From the NCBI GenBank assembly GCA_018398765.1, contig JAHBMJ010005881.1, positions 1 through 53,130 on the forward strand: a stretch of DNA of 53,130 bases, given 5' to 3'. Position 1 is the first letter of the stretch, and every line of letters starts with the position of its first letter. The translations under genes and the position numbers were made by a program. The notes under the pieces were generated by a model. That model searched no databases. It was not told the DNA's origin and saw only the letters and a list, made by a program, of their open reading frames with translations. This DNA comes from Chromera velia. Its lineage: Eukaryota > Sar > Chromeraceae. Below, piece after piece: positions 30,403 to 41,821 of the stretch.

Positions 30403-32588
30403 CTAGCTAGTTGGTGAAGCACGTAGCTGGAATGGAGGACCCCTTCCCCTGCTGCACAGCAAACCTCTGACGATCTCCCCCTCCCGCCACTGTGGGAGGG
30501 TTGGTGTTGCTGTTGTTTGAAGGGGGTGCCGTTGGTGGGGGCGCAACCTCGGAGGGTGAGGAAGCGGGACTGCCATTGGCAATGGGTGGAGAAGCGGCAA
30601 AGGGGGGAGAAGAGTCAGAGGACGAATAGTCAGATTATAGTCTAAAGACGAGGCCTTCTCTTTCTTGGGGCCCCCTTCTCCCTCCTGCCTCTTTATCTCT
30701 GTCTCTGTCTCAGTCTCACTATTTGTCTCTGTCCCTGTCTCTGCAGAACGCAGGGGAGCCTCACAGGGGAATGGAGACGGAGACTGCACCTCTTCCCTCT
30801 CCTGCTTCTTTGTTTCTGTCTCTGTCTCAGTCTCACTCTTTGTCTCTGTCCCTGTCTCTGCAGAACGCAGGGGAGCCTCACAGGGGAATGGAGAGGGAGA
30901 CTGCACCTCTTCCCTCTGTTGCTTCTTTGTCTCTGTCTCTGTCTTAGTCTCACTCTTTGTTTCTGTCCCTATCTTTGCAGAATGCAGGGGAGCCTCACAG
31001 AGGAATGGAGATAGAGACTGCACCTCTTCCCTCTCCTGCTTCTTTGTCTCTGTCTCTGTCTCAGTCTCACTCTTTGTCTCTGTCCCTGTCTTTGCAGAAC
31101 GCAGGGAAGCCTCACAGGGGAATGGAGAGGGGGACTGCACCTCTTCCCTCTCTTGCTTCTTTGTCTCTGTCTCTATCTCAGTCTCACTCTTTGTCTCTGT
31201 CCCTGTCTCTGCAGAACGCAGGGGAGCCTCACAGGGGAATGGAGAGGGAGACTGTACCTCTTCCCTCTCCTGCTTCTTTGTCTCTGTCTCTGTCTCAGTC
31301 TCACTCTTTGTCTCTGTCCCTGTCTCTGCAGAACGCAGGGGAGCCTCACAGAGGAATGGAGAGGGAGACTGCACCTTTTTCCTCTCCTGCTTCTTTGTCT
31401 CTGTCTCTGTCTCAGTCTCACTCTTTGTCTCTGTCCCTGTCTCTGCAGAACGCAGTGGAGTCTCACAGGGGAATGGAGATAGAGACTGCACCTCTTCCCT
31501 CTGTTGCTTCTTTATCTCTGTCTCTGTCTCAGTCTCACTCTTTGTCTCTGTCCCTATCTCTGCAGAATGCAGGGGAGCCTCACAAGGGAATGGAGACGGA
31601 GACAGCAGCCCGTATGGGCTTCTGCCTTGGCCGTGTTGCTGTTGCTGCTATGTATTCTGGTCTGAGACTCTTGAAGGCTCTGCGCTCTCCTTTTTGGGGG
31701 GATTTGTCTCTTTCCCTGCTTGTGGTTCGACAATCCCTCTCAAAGCTACGACAAGCTGCAGATAGATACGTAGATACACACACAATTCAATATACACCGG
31801 CTTATAAAGAAAACTTCCTGACCATCCATTCATCCACTCATCAAAGATGTACCCCCCCTCCCTCCCTCCCTCCTTTCCTTCTGCAATGCGTGCAATCAGA
31901 TGTTACCTCACTTGCCCTTTCTTTCCTTCATTTCTTTCATTTCCTTCTCTTTTCTGAGCGGGAATCCAGGGGGAAAGGAAAGAGAGGCAGAGAGAGAGAA
32001 AGAAAGAGCAAGCAACTGACGGGCTGACCATTTCTTTTTCTTCTAATTGTCGCTGCAGACGGGCGATAACGGCTGCCTGCTCGTGGGCATATGGTTTCAC
32101 TTCCACAGACTGAGGTGCCTCATGAGCATGAACTTCGGAAGAAGGGGGGGACAGGGAGGGGCCTGTCTGGAGACTCTGAGGCGTCTCCTGGTCCCTTTGG
32201 GAAGGGAGAAGGCCATCTCCAGGGGGGATTTTCTCCTTCTCGGGAAGCTCTGTCTCTTTTTTTGTCCGTGCTTCAAGGGACCCCCTCAAAGCCATGACAA
32301 GCTGTAGATACACACACACACATACACACACACACACTGTCAGAGAGAGAGAGAGAGAGAGAGACACACACACACACAAACACAAACAATGAACATCGTC
32401 TCATGCATGAAGAAAATTTTTTAACCATCCAGCCACTGATCCAAGGTGTATCCTTCCCCCCTCCGCGGGCCTCTTACAATGCATACCAGCAGATGTGACC
32501 TCAAACGCCTGCCCTTTCCTTCACTTTCTTCCTTTTCTTGGGATGGAGATCCAGGAAAAAAAGAAAGCAAGAAAAAAAAAAAGAGAAA

Positions 32589-32620
<32 letters not shown>

Positions 32621-33452
32621 AGGAAGGAAGGAAGGAAGGAGGGAAAGAAAGAAAGAAAGAGCAACTGACAGACTGACCATTTCTTTCTCCTCCAACTCCC
32701 GGTCTCTCTCTGCCAGACCCTTTTCCAAAGAAATCAAGCGTACTTTGAGAGGACTTGATGGCATCTGGCTCGTTTGGAGCCGTCTGCGAAGCTCTCTATT
32801 CTTAAAGAACGCCTGGTAGAGTTGCTGCTCTCTCTCCTCCACTTCCCTTTCAGCTCTCTCCTTCTCTGCTCGAAGGGTCTCACTCTGTTTTCTTTCCTCC
32901 TCCACTGCCGCTTGGGCCTCCTCTGCCTCCTTCTTGAACATCTGCCAGACTTCGCAGAAAGTTTTTACCCTTTCTCTCTCTAACTGGCGCTCTCTCTCCT
33001 TCTTCTCCACCGCTTTGCACAATACGGAAAGACGTCTCTACCTGTTTCTGCATGAGACGGGTGACTTCGACAGCGTGCGCTTGGGCATTCTCAACACAAA
33101 CACAAGCCTTTTCCCCGCCCTCTGTATCCTCGTACTCGGATGCGCACTCCGATCTCTCGTCCCAACCACTACAAGAAGATGAAGATGCCGCCGTCAAAAC
33201 ATGTTTGCAAAGACGGTCCCGCGCTCTTCAGAGACGCCCCGTCTCTGATGTTTGAACGTCCGAAAACGCACATAGAATGAAGGAAAACAGACGAAAGTAT
33301 GTTTCAAGTCTTTCCGCCTCTGCACTGATATCCCCCTCTGCCCTCTCCCTGACTCCCCTCCCCATTGCCCTCATAAACCTTCGCACTCTTTCCCTCTCCT
33401 CCAACTTAAGACCTCTGTCAGTATATCCCTCCAGCTTTTTCACCAATTGCAA
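30403..33452 (-). CDS. Coiled-coil protein with a 39-residue tandem-repeat tail; contains an in-frame TAG
   Basis: Supported minus-strand exons are about 33019-32678 (coiled coil: KEAEEAQAAVEEERKQSETL, AEREVEEREQQLYQAFFKN, ERDRELEEKEM), 32301-32029 (LVMALRGSLEARTKKETELP ... RLQRQLEEKEM) and 31755-30403. Donors are GTCAGT and GTCAGC, acceptors CTACAG and CTGCAG, all phase 0. Two further open stretches upstream (33452-33280, LEGYTDRGLKLEERERVRRF; 33178-33043, SECASEYEDTEGGEKACVC ... VTRLMQKQ) are probably earlier exons, but their junctions could not be made to fit, and no ATG start was found. The last exon begins LVVALRGIVEPQAGKE. It meets TAG within a Gln run (T-*-Q-Q-Q-Q-H), then continues open through eight Thr/Glu-rich repeats to the tail RASPTS. 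Function unknown; a structural or cytoskeletal role is a guess. Confidence 0.6.
30690..31615 (-). repeat. 117-bp minisatellite, eight copies, coding
   Basis: The landmark GCAGAAYGCAGGG recurs at 30743, 30860, 30977, 31094, 31211, 31328, 31445 and 31562, exactly 117 bp apart. Each unit is 39 codons; on the minus strand it reads VQSPSPFPCEAPLRSAETGT then a run of ET/KSETETETETKKQEREE. Unit length divisible by three keeps both strands open, so the opposite-strand ORF is a shadow. Confidence 0.95.
31756..32677 (-). repeat. Tandemly duplicated intron-exon module
   Basis: The intron 31756-32028 and the intron 32302-32677 are homologous: both contain CTGACCATTTCTTT at the donor side, a GAAA-rich stretch, ATCCAGG, and the TCATCAAAG/TGATCCAAG-GTGTA region. 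The exons that follow each start LV[VM]ALRG, and the exons that precede each end LEEKEM. The module is roughly 550-600 bp. Confidence 0.8.
32570..32660. repeat. (GAAA)n microsatellite within an intron
   Basis: GAAA and GGAA tandem tract inside the intron 32302-32677. Confidence 0.9.
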
Positions 33453-33459
33453 GAAGTGA

Positions 33460-34424
33460 ACTATCTCTCTCTCCTACTCTTCTTCTCTGGCCTGCCGAGC
33501 TCTCTGCTTTTTCTATTGGTCTTTGTGAGGTGCAACAGTCAACCTTGCAGAGTTAGAAGCTGGGAACTTCAAAGCTGCCTCCCCTGTGTTGCCATTCAGG
33601 CTCTCTGTTTGTGTTTTACCGGGGTCCTGTGAGTCACTGTGACCTATTTCCTTCTTCAACATTGCATTCTTTCTTATGGGGGTGAGAAACAGACAAAAAA
33701 AGATGTAAACAACACAACGCGGTGGTGTATGCGTCCTGTAGCTGTTGCGAAGAAATGGAAACTCGAAGGAGAGGCTGGACCTACTAAATGTTGAGCCCGA
33801 TGGACAGCAAGAAAATCAATTTGACCGTCGGACCCCTTTTCTGCACAGTGAACACTTCAGACCCAACAAGATAAGTGTTTTCTTTCACAGACTGTAGAAG
33901 TATGATTTCGGTCTGTCTGACAACACACAACAACACATTGCATGAGTGTCACAGTCAATGGAACAGCCAGACCGTGTAGAAACCTATGGAAAACAGAAGT
34001 CTTTCACGGCAGCTTCTTCAACGCATGTCGCAACATATCACAATGAGTACATGTGGACGATCAGAACCGATGTACGTATGATCAGAAGACACGAAGAGTG
34101 CAGCAATGAGACTCTTCATCATGATGAACTATACATATGTAAATTATGTATTAAATTAAATACAAGTGAGTGCGCGTGCTTTACACGCGGAAGTGAAGAA
34201 GAAATCTTTGAATTGATGTTCAGATTTGCAGTTTTGTACACTAAGTTTTTGACACAGAAAAAAAAAAATCCAAATTGTTCTAAAGTGGGAAATTGCCAAA
34301 TTGAGTTTTTTATTTTTTTGAAATTTAAACAGTTTTAATTGTTTTTAAATTGGGCATTTGACTTCTCCGAAATATATCTAAATGCGACCAAGAACCTTTC
34401 ATATTTTCTGAAAAAAAAAAAATC
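33460..34424. other. Intergenic; no supported gene
   Basis: Possible 5' flank of the coiled-coil gene, then increasingly AT-rich DNA. A plus-strand ORF ending at 34338 has no recognisable features. The last eight bases before 34425 (AAAAAATC) are a target duplication. Confidence 0.4.
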
Positions 34425-34955
34425 TATACTGCACTGTTAGGAGTAACTACCGGCCCTTCTTAGAAAGCTTTTGGTTACCATCAAATTGGTAAGTTTCAAT
34501 GGTAACCAAAACTTGGTAACTAGGAAGGTTTGAGGAGATTACCACTACCACGGTAATCTGGCTGTATCTACCCACAAATGTGTTGCATCGAAATCTAATA
34601 TAGGAGAAACATATCTTTAAAAACTGTGTACGAGTACAGTACAACGTAAAAAAGATCATTTTTAAACTTTTTTTGTCTAAGTTGTTTCTATAATATCAAG
34701 AACTTGACTTTAACTTACACATACTTACACATATTTCTAGATATAAGAGAACCTTATAATAAATCTATCTTTGGTACTTGATTTACCTACTAATTTGTTT
34801 TGCTTAAAAAAATGATTACCACTGTTTTGGTTACTAAAATAACGGTAATCAATGTGACTCTGCAGGATTACCGTAACCATGAAAATGGTTACCGAGCGGC
34901 TTAAAAGCCGCCTCGGTAACCAAACTAAGTTGGTTACTTCTAACAGTACAGTATA
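34425..34955. mobile_element. MITE-like element A (531 bp) with perfect 8-bp target duplication
   Basis: Terminal inverted repeats of about 23 bp start TATACTGCACTGTTAGGAGT at the left; the right end matches inverted with two differences. AAAAAATC occurs immediately outside both ends (34417-34424 and 34956-34963). The interior is full of GGTTACC/GGTAACC motifs forming internal inverted repeats, including a strong hairpin at 34887-34921 (GGTTACCGAG ... CTCGGTAACC around GCGGCTTAAAAGCCGC). No transposase. The 8-bp duplication suggests mobilisation by a hAT-type or similar transposase; that is inference. Confidence 0.85.
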
Positions 34956-35221
34956 AAAAAATCTTTAAATTTTCTATAAATCTTCTGAAACCTTTAAAGT
35001 TACCTTTTAAAAACCTTATTTTCAAATATACGTTCAAATATTTTTTTCTTGGACGTAATTAAAACTTAAATTAACACCAAAAATTTATTTTAACTTTCAA
35101 ATACTACATGACGTATACTGACCTAAATGTTATCAACTGATTGTCTAGCTATATTAATTGTAAAATCTGATCAAATAATATGGATCTTCCACATTAAATC
35201 AAATCAAATCAAACTTAATTT

Positions 35222-35456
35222 AACCCCCCTGACACTCGAGTCTGTCTTAAAATGGAATTTTTAATGCTGGCCGCGCCTGTGGTACGGTTCTTTCAAGACT
35301 GTCTGCGCCTTCCACAAAAAAAATCAAGTATACTTTATTTTGGCTGCGCCTTTGGCGGGCTACCTGCAAGTTAAGCCGCGCCTGTGGCGCAGGCGTTTCA
35401 AGTCTGGCCGCGCCTACGGCGCGGCATTTCAAGTTTACTAGAGTGTCAGGGGGGTT
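35222..35456. mobile_element. MITE-like element B (235 bp) with perfect TIRs, 8-bp target duplication and internal palindromes
   Basis: Perfect 16-bp terminal inverted repeat AACCCCCCTGACACTC, flanked by CTTAATTT on both sides (35214-35221 and 35457-35464). The interior is about five degenerate tandem units of 30-40 bp, each a GC-rich palindrome (for example GCCGCGCC-TAC-GGCGCGGC at 35407-35425) followed by TTTCAAG. No coding capacity. Confidence 0.9.
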
Positions 35457-35464
35457 CTTAATTT

Positions 35465-38400
35465 GTTAAATCAAATTTTGGTTGTCAGTGGTATTCAGTC
35501 GGTAACGCTCAGTCATGGGTTCAGCATTCTGAGCATTGATTGCATAACGTATTTGTATTATAAAGTGTACGACGAAGCGAAGGCAATATAGTGAAGCCTG
35601 CGTAAGGCTGCGATCAAGTTGAGATCAACACTGGGGTGAGAGAAAAGGAGCTTGTCCGGGAGCCTTGTCGTATCTGAGCAAGATGCAATGGTATGCATGC
35701 GTAGCATGCAAGCATGCAGTCCTTCCAGCACGAAATTTGAGAGTTTCTTTAATTTTTCCCTATTTCACAAGGAAGTGGGGGGCTTGAGAAGGAGGAACAC
35801 TCAGCATGTTATTTACATGTGCATGAATGCATTCATTAAAACACCATACATCAGACATGCACAAGCATTAAATCACGGACACATTTATGGACACATAATC
35901 ACCAAAATAGTCGTCTGTAAGTGTAGAGGAAGAGACCGAGTTTTCTGAAGCAGAACGAGACAAGGCCAGGCCTGCGCAACGCCCCCCCCCCCATCCACTT
36001 CCCTGTCACACACCCAAACTTTCCCTCTCACTTCTCTGTCATTCATTGATTGCATGTGCATGACAGTGGTCCATCGGTCGCCCCACCTTGTCTCATAGGA
36101 GAGGTCGAAGAGAGGGGTGCGACTCTCCTCGTTCCCATGTCGGACAACATTTCGAGTTTGAAGATGTTTTCCCTCACTGTGTCAGTCCGTACAGGTGCTT
36201 GAAGAAGATCATCTCTTCAGTCAAGCCATATCATGACACGGGACCGTCATGATCAAACAAAGAGAGAAAAATGTGCAGACAGACAGACAGACAGATCAAC
36301 TTCCGTTTCTTTGAATTCGTTTCGGTCCTTCTCGTTCGCACATCATCATCATCCTGCTGATCTCCACAGACAGCTTGCGGAGAAGGAGGAGACCCGGCCA
36401 TGTCTCTTTCTGCATGATGGGCAGGCATGATGCGAGAATGTTTACAACCCGCCCTTCTCGATGATCGCAGCTTCCCTTCAACAGTCGTTAAATTCTAGAG
36501 AGAGAAAAAAAAAAAAAGAGCTCAAAGAACCCTCCCGGCACCCGAATGATCGATCGATACCCAATACCAATGCAGGCATGCAGGATAATGGCATCGGGCA
36601 TCGATCTCGTCTGACCGTCTCGATCTCCTTTCTAGGTTTCTCTCACCTCATGCACCCACCCAAACAGCGTTCATTCCTTTCCTCCAGAAAGCAGCCGAGG
36701 CAGGTATCCTGACTGAAAACCGAGAGAGGCAGTCGGATCGATTGGATTTGCTCTCTGCTGCTGGATTTCCAACCACCGGTCTTTCACTTGGTAGCAGACC
36801 GACGCACGAATGCTAAAGAGGGAAAAGAGGATGGAGAAAGCAACGGAGATTCCACACAGCAGACAGACGGCTGCATGGAAGGAAGACATAGTTGCCAGAC
36901 TTCATTCTTTGCTAGTCTTGTCTTCCTCGGCTTGATTTGCTTCTTTGCTTTGTTCCTTTACGGTTCCTTCTGGAAGCAAATCCCTCCCTGTTGCCTCCAA
37001 ACCATAAAAACGACACACACACAAACACACGAGACACACACCAACACAGACGCGCACACACGGACACGGACACACATACACGGACACGGACGCACGGTGC
37101 ATAAAAAGCACAGGCGAATTATTTCCGATCCAGTCTGTACATCAGCCTCTGGAAGGAACAGAGATCAGGCATACGTTCCCTTTTTCTTTTTCGAGCCATC
37201 GGACACCTACCGTTTGTGCCTCCAAGCAACCACTTCAGACCGAAGTTCTTCATCTGCTCTGCTCACCCCATCGACTGTTCTTTCCTTCATCACTCACCCA
37301 CCCGAATCATTTATGTGTATCCCCCATTCTCTGTTCGAAGGAGGAAGAAGCCTTCTCTAGAGTTGGTCAAAAGCCGCGTGAAAAAGATGAGCGAATTCTG
37401 CTGAGAAAGAGGGACACAACCGGTGATCGAGGGGGGGGGAGGAGGCACAAAAGCATGCAGACGTAGATGGAGGGGGGGCGAGAAGATGCAAGATTCGATT
37501 GACACTGACTGACATGGCTGTACTCACACTCCCAGTACAGAATGACGGGGAACAAAGGAAGACGAAGACGCACATGGACAGGAGGAAGGAGGAAAGTCCC
37601 ACAGACCCCCCCCCCTCCATGCGAATTGCTGTGCAGATTTCTTCTCTGTCCCTGTCTCCCCCACGTTACCTTCTTCTGCCCTCATCTTTCTTTCCGAGTC
37701 CTCCCTCAAAAGTTCCAGTACAACCGTTTCGCTTTCGCTACATTTATTCCCGTTTCCCCACGTGAACCCCCCCCCCGTTTCCCCATGTACTGCTTGCATG
37801 AACAACTTCTTCTCCTTACCTTCTCCAGAGACAGACGGCACTTTCCTTTCCTTCCACACCTCCGGTCAGACCAAAAGACAGACGCCCTCAAGCCAACTCG
37901 CAGAGAGGAGAAAACTCTAGAAGAGCGAGAGCTCAAGAACCGTAAGGAAAGGAAGAAAGGAAGGAAAACCAGGACAGGACAGCTCGTTCAAAGAGAGGGA
38001 GACAAAGGTCTTTGCTTCATAAGATCGGCACGTCTCCCCCACCCCCCACAAAGCACTCACTAAGTGGAGGGAAAACGAGACAGCAGACGCTCATGCTTCA
38101 CAGAGACACAGAGCCCCCCCAACGCCAGTCGGCATCTCTCATCATGAAACTGACTGAAGGCTTTTGAAGGCAAAAAGCCTCCGTGAGTCCAGTGGAGAGT
38201 CAAACAGAGAAAGAGAGAAGCAACGAAGGGTACGTATGAACAGAAGAAGACAAGCAAAACAAGAGCCGTCAAATCATCCCGGTGTATTTGTCTCACAAGA
38301 ATGTAGTCAGGACTGGAGTTGCTCTTCTTCTTCGCTGACCCTCTTCCCCCTCTGCCTCCTCTCCGTTCTTCCCGCCTGTGTACCTTTCTTCCCTCTCTTC

Positions 38401-38577
38401 TTGCACCCCCTTTTCAGACACAAAAAAGCAGAAAGCAAAGATCAGACAGTTTTTTCCCTTCTTGTGCCAAACGCGCTGCATAATTTTTACCTTCCTTCCT
38501 TACTCTCTCTTACTTTCTTCACAACTGCCCCAAATCTTCCATCTTTCCGTCTGTTCTGTCTCATCTCTGTCTGTCTG
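35465..38577. other. Long interval without a confident gene
   Basis: Contains GA, CA and poly-C tracts (for example a CA-rich stretch at 37011-37096). Weak candidates, all minus strand: 36889-36705 begins with a true ATG and encodes MSSFHAAVCLLCGISVAFSI..., a hydrophobic anchor, with a GTCAGG donor-like end; 37058-36902 follows a CAG and ends in a stop (GRDLLPEGTVKEQSKEANQA...); about 36434-36300 follows CATGCAG. The three cannot be joined with confidence and the opposite strand is also open, so no gene is called. Confidence 0.35.
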
Positions 38578-41085
38578 TCACTCTCGAGCCCCCCTCTGCA
38601 GGCAGGCAGGCAGACGTCCCGTCTCGCAAATGCCCGGGGGAAGCTCCTCGTCCCCGTACAGGTCGCAGTCGTCCACCTTCACGCACAGGTCGAGGGGCTC
38701 CTTGTGCTCCACGATGCCCTGGAGGCCCTCGACCATCATCTTGGCTTGTCTCTTAAGCTGCGTGAGGGACGGACGGTCGAGGAGCTTCACGGACTTCCCC
38801 ACGTACACGCATGGCCACCGGGGTAGGCGGCATCGGCGTACCTCTGGACTTCCCTGTCGTTGATTGTCGAGTCAAGAGAGGGAAGGGAAGCACGGGAGCA
38901 GTGGGGTGTAAGCATGAAAGGAAAGGGAATGTGGTGTGAAGTGAATGAGGGAGAGAGAAGAAGTAAGAAAGAGAAAAAAGACAAAGCAGAGAGGCAGGGA
39001 GAGGCTGAAGTTTCTGTGAGGAGAGGAAGGAAGAGGAAAGGGGGGAGAGTGAGTGAGATGCCCTTAGCGTGAAAGATGTATTCAGAAGGGAGGTGAAAAG
39101 GAAGGGGAGGGAAAGGGAGAGCTAGAGGAGCATTAGGAAAGGAAAGAGAGTGCAGGCACACACGCACGCACGCGAGCGTCTTTCTTCATTCTAGAGGATT
39201 CCTTTTTCTGTTTTCTCTGTCGCCTCTCTCACCCCTTCCTTCTCCCCAAATCACGCAAAGCAAGGCTGACTGACTCGATGCAGTGCTTCAGGGCCTGTCG
39301 TTCGTGTTGAGAGTCACCGAGAGAGATCACGTGACGAACCACCGCAGGTCCACTTCTCCCTCCGTTCCCCTCACGACCAGTAGAGAAGGTTTGTACTTGA
39401 ACTTCAGGTTGCACGAATGTGTACGAGGCAGAGGGGCCAAACGAGAATCTGCCTTCCATTCTTCGCTGTCGCTCTTCCTCCTGCTCCCGCATCACTCTCT
39501 GCTGCTGCTGCTGTTGTTCGAAGAGCCGTCTCATGCCCGCTTGGGAATTCGGAAGGAGATCCTCGTCCTCGTCCCCCTCCCATGCCGCCTCCAAGTCAAG
39601 GAACCCGTCTCGTACACGACGCTCTCGATCGAGCTCCGCCATGATCTTCATGTCGTCTCCGCTGTATTTCGTCACCTCAGATCGGAAGGCGAACAGCTGC
39701 AGTGACGGGAAGGAAAGAAAGAAAAGAAAGGGCACAGTGCTCTAGAGACAGACAGAGGGTGATCAAACAAAACCGGAACCTCTCAGTCAGGCAGGCAGGA
39801 TCTGATTCATGACTATTGTTGGGTCGACGGCCCAATCAATCGGACGACTTCGACAGAAACACAAAAAACTACGCCAAGCTTCAGCATCAGATCACACACA
39901 CACACAGACAGAAAAGGCGGAAAGAAGCCACTACCCTGGGGACCCACACAAAAGAATAGACGGAGGGAGCATCCAGCATCAATCCCCCCCCCCCGTGGGA
40001 GGACCCCAGACGGACCTTCCACTGATCAGGAGATCGTGCGTTGACGGAGTGGAACGTTGAGCGCGCCGAGAGGATCCTCACTCCTCCTTTATTGAGGAAA
40101 TCCCAAACCTCAGGCATAAAGTTCTCTGCCGACAGTTCGACCCAGCCCTGCTCTGCGTTGGTGATGATCAACACGACCTGGCTGTAGGTGCACGCGGTCT
40201 CGAGGAGCTGCCGAGAGCCCTGAGAGACTTCCTGGAGGGACCTCATCTCCTCGACCGTCAGCCTCTTCTTCCAGTTGGAGATCGGACAGCAGCCACGGGA
40301 CGAGAGGAAGTAGGAGGGAAGAAGAGTGTCGTCCCTGAAGGTCCAACAGGGAGGCAGAGAGAGAGAGAGAGAGAGAGCCAAAACGAAAGAGAGCAGCGAG
40401 TGGAATGAATACACGAACAGGCTCTGGGAAACGTTCAAACGAGCACAGAGCACACAAGTGGAGGCAGGGTAGGTTCGTGAAGGGGGGGGACCCACACTTG
40501 CGGAGAAGAGAGAGAGAAAAAAAGCAATCAGACATAAGAGACAGACATCGAAAATTTGGACCCCAAAAACGCGCATTTCGAAATCATCTCACAGCGAATT
40601 CCCTCAAGCCGCAAAGAAAAGAAAAGAAAAACCCCGACTGACCAGTCAATGATGATCATAATTGTGGTCTCAACAGGTTCTGATACAGCGACGACCATCT
40701 CGTCGATCGCCTGGGTTTCTTGAGAGGAAGGTGCTGTGGTGTCAACATCCTCCATGAAGATGCCCTCTGTCCCCACGATCGAAAACCCATCCTCGTCGCC
40801 CTTTTCGGAATCGTTGGAATTCACCATCTCTTCGTCCTTTGCATCCTCAGGAGGTGGAGGTAGAGTCCCTTCTACGTCAAGAGGGAGGAACTGAAGAGGT
40901 TGGGGTGTTTTTGGCATTTCGTCATGGTGATCAGGGAAGAGAGACTCGAAGTCTCCTCCAACAGCAGGCACAGCGAACCAGGCATGATCGTCCATAGAAG
41001 GCGCTATTGAGGGGGAGACACTCACTAGATTGTCGTCTGAGACCATCATGGAGTCTGGTCGGCCTCTTTCGTAGGGTGTGAACAT
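38578..41085 (-). CDS. HAD-superfamily-like protein with DWDDT motif, four exons
   Basis: Exons are 41085-40643, 40334-40016, 39696-39271 and 38853-38578. Donors are GTCAGT, GTCCGT and GTCAGC; acceptors end TTCAG, TGCAG and ACAG. Phases agree and give 487 residues. Exon 1 is an acidic, low-complexity N-terminus ending TIMIIID; across the splice this becomes IIIDWDDTLLPSYFLSSRG (residues 144-162), the HAD nucleophile motif DxDxT. VVLIITNAEQGWVELS (201-216) carries the motif II Thr; GVRILSARSTF and, in exon 3, ISLGDSQHER (GDS, motif IV) follow. Exon 4 (VGKSVKLLDRPSLTQLKRQA ... EPLDLCV) matches the tail of a protist family with GWVExS and SARST motifs. A Q6 run and charged insert sit at 315-333. 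The exon 3 donor is the least certain: GTCAGT four bases upstream is equally good but breaks the conserved frame. Confidence 0.85.
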
Positions 41086-41821
41086 TTTCTCTGTGTGTAC
41101 TGGACCAAAGAATTGGTGAACAACGGGAAGGCAGATTGAAAGTGGCGAAGCAATCCACAAATGACTCGTCGATCAGTTGAAAAAAAAAGCCCGAACTTCT
41201 GGGAAGAAGCCTTTTCCTTGACTTCACAGGAGAAAATGGGCACGGCGAAGGAACTTCGTCTCTCTCACTTGTAATCTCTGTGCCCCCAAGGAAGGGAAGA
41301 GGGCCTTTCGAAGCGCAGATCATCGATCCCTTCATGACAAGGATGAAGGTCTTCGTCGGAATCGCATTTTCCTGCGATCGAGTCATTTTTTTTTTCTGCA
41401 TGGCCGCGCGGCCCCCCGGCCATGAGAAAGGAATTTAGCTCGGCGATATCTCGGCCATGCTCAACCATCGGCCAGAGAGCAGTATGCTTTTGTATATAGG
41501 TCAGAAACTTAGCGATACTCAAGCAAGTCTCTTCCTCGATCTGACGAAGTTCGATCGATCAGATCGACAAAGAGTCTGAGTCATGGGGTGCTGGACTCGA
41601 GAAAGTCTTCTCCTGTGCGCATCTGAACTGTTTTGATATCATTTCCTCGTCTTTCGTTCTTTGACAAGTTTTCTCTCTGTTTGATTCGACATTAAATTCT
41701 CCGGACTGAGTTACGTCGTGTGCAACAGACGGGTGGGACCACGCCTTTCTAGAGCTGTTGCACAAGGCAGGCCAGACCAAACAGCACTTTCCGACCGATC
41801 TTCCCTCCTCTCTTCGGGAAG
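41086..41821. promoter_or_regulatory. Divergent intergenic region between the HAD-like and receiver-kinase genes
   Basis: The two start codons face away from each other across 736 bp, so both promoters and 5' UTRs must lie here unless upstream untranslated exons extend further. No TATA box or other named element can be assigned. A GATCGATCGATC-type cluster occurs near 41550-41566. Confidence 0.5.

Noticed and set aside
30690-31615. CRISPR-like array
   Set aside because: Units are contiguous 117-bp tandem copies with no unique spacers, within a eukaryotic coding exon.
30665-32027. Plus-strand ORFs of about 360 codons opposite the coiled-coil gene tail
   Set aside because: The 117-bp repeat is a multiple of three, so both strands stay open. 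The minus strand has the splice sites and continues into a coiled-coil exon; the plus strand does not.
33019-33052. A 29-nt intron (GTAGAG ... CAAAG) joining two coiled-coil gene exons
   Set aside because: It is implausibly short, and the resulting phase runs into a stop. The true junction is left unresolved.
36788-37360. Plus-strand 190-codon ORF with a hydrophobic segment
   Set aside because: The second half is a CA-repeat translation, and the opposite strand offers an equally hydrophobic ORF with a real ATG. Neither could be built into a gene.
38787-38857. Alternative reading of HAD-like exon 4 as EVQRYADAAYPGGHACTWGS and stop
   Set aside because: It needs the donor at 39274 and loses the family-like KSVKLLDRPS...DLCV tail, which the phase-0 donor preserves.
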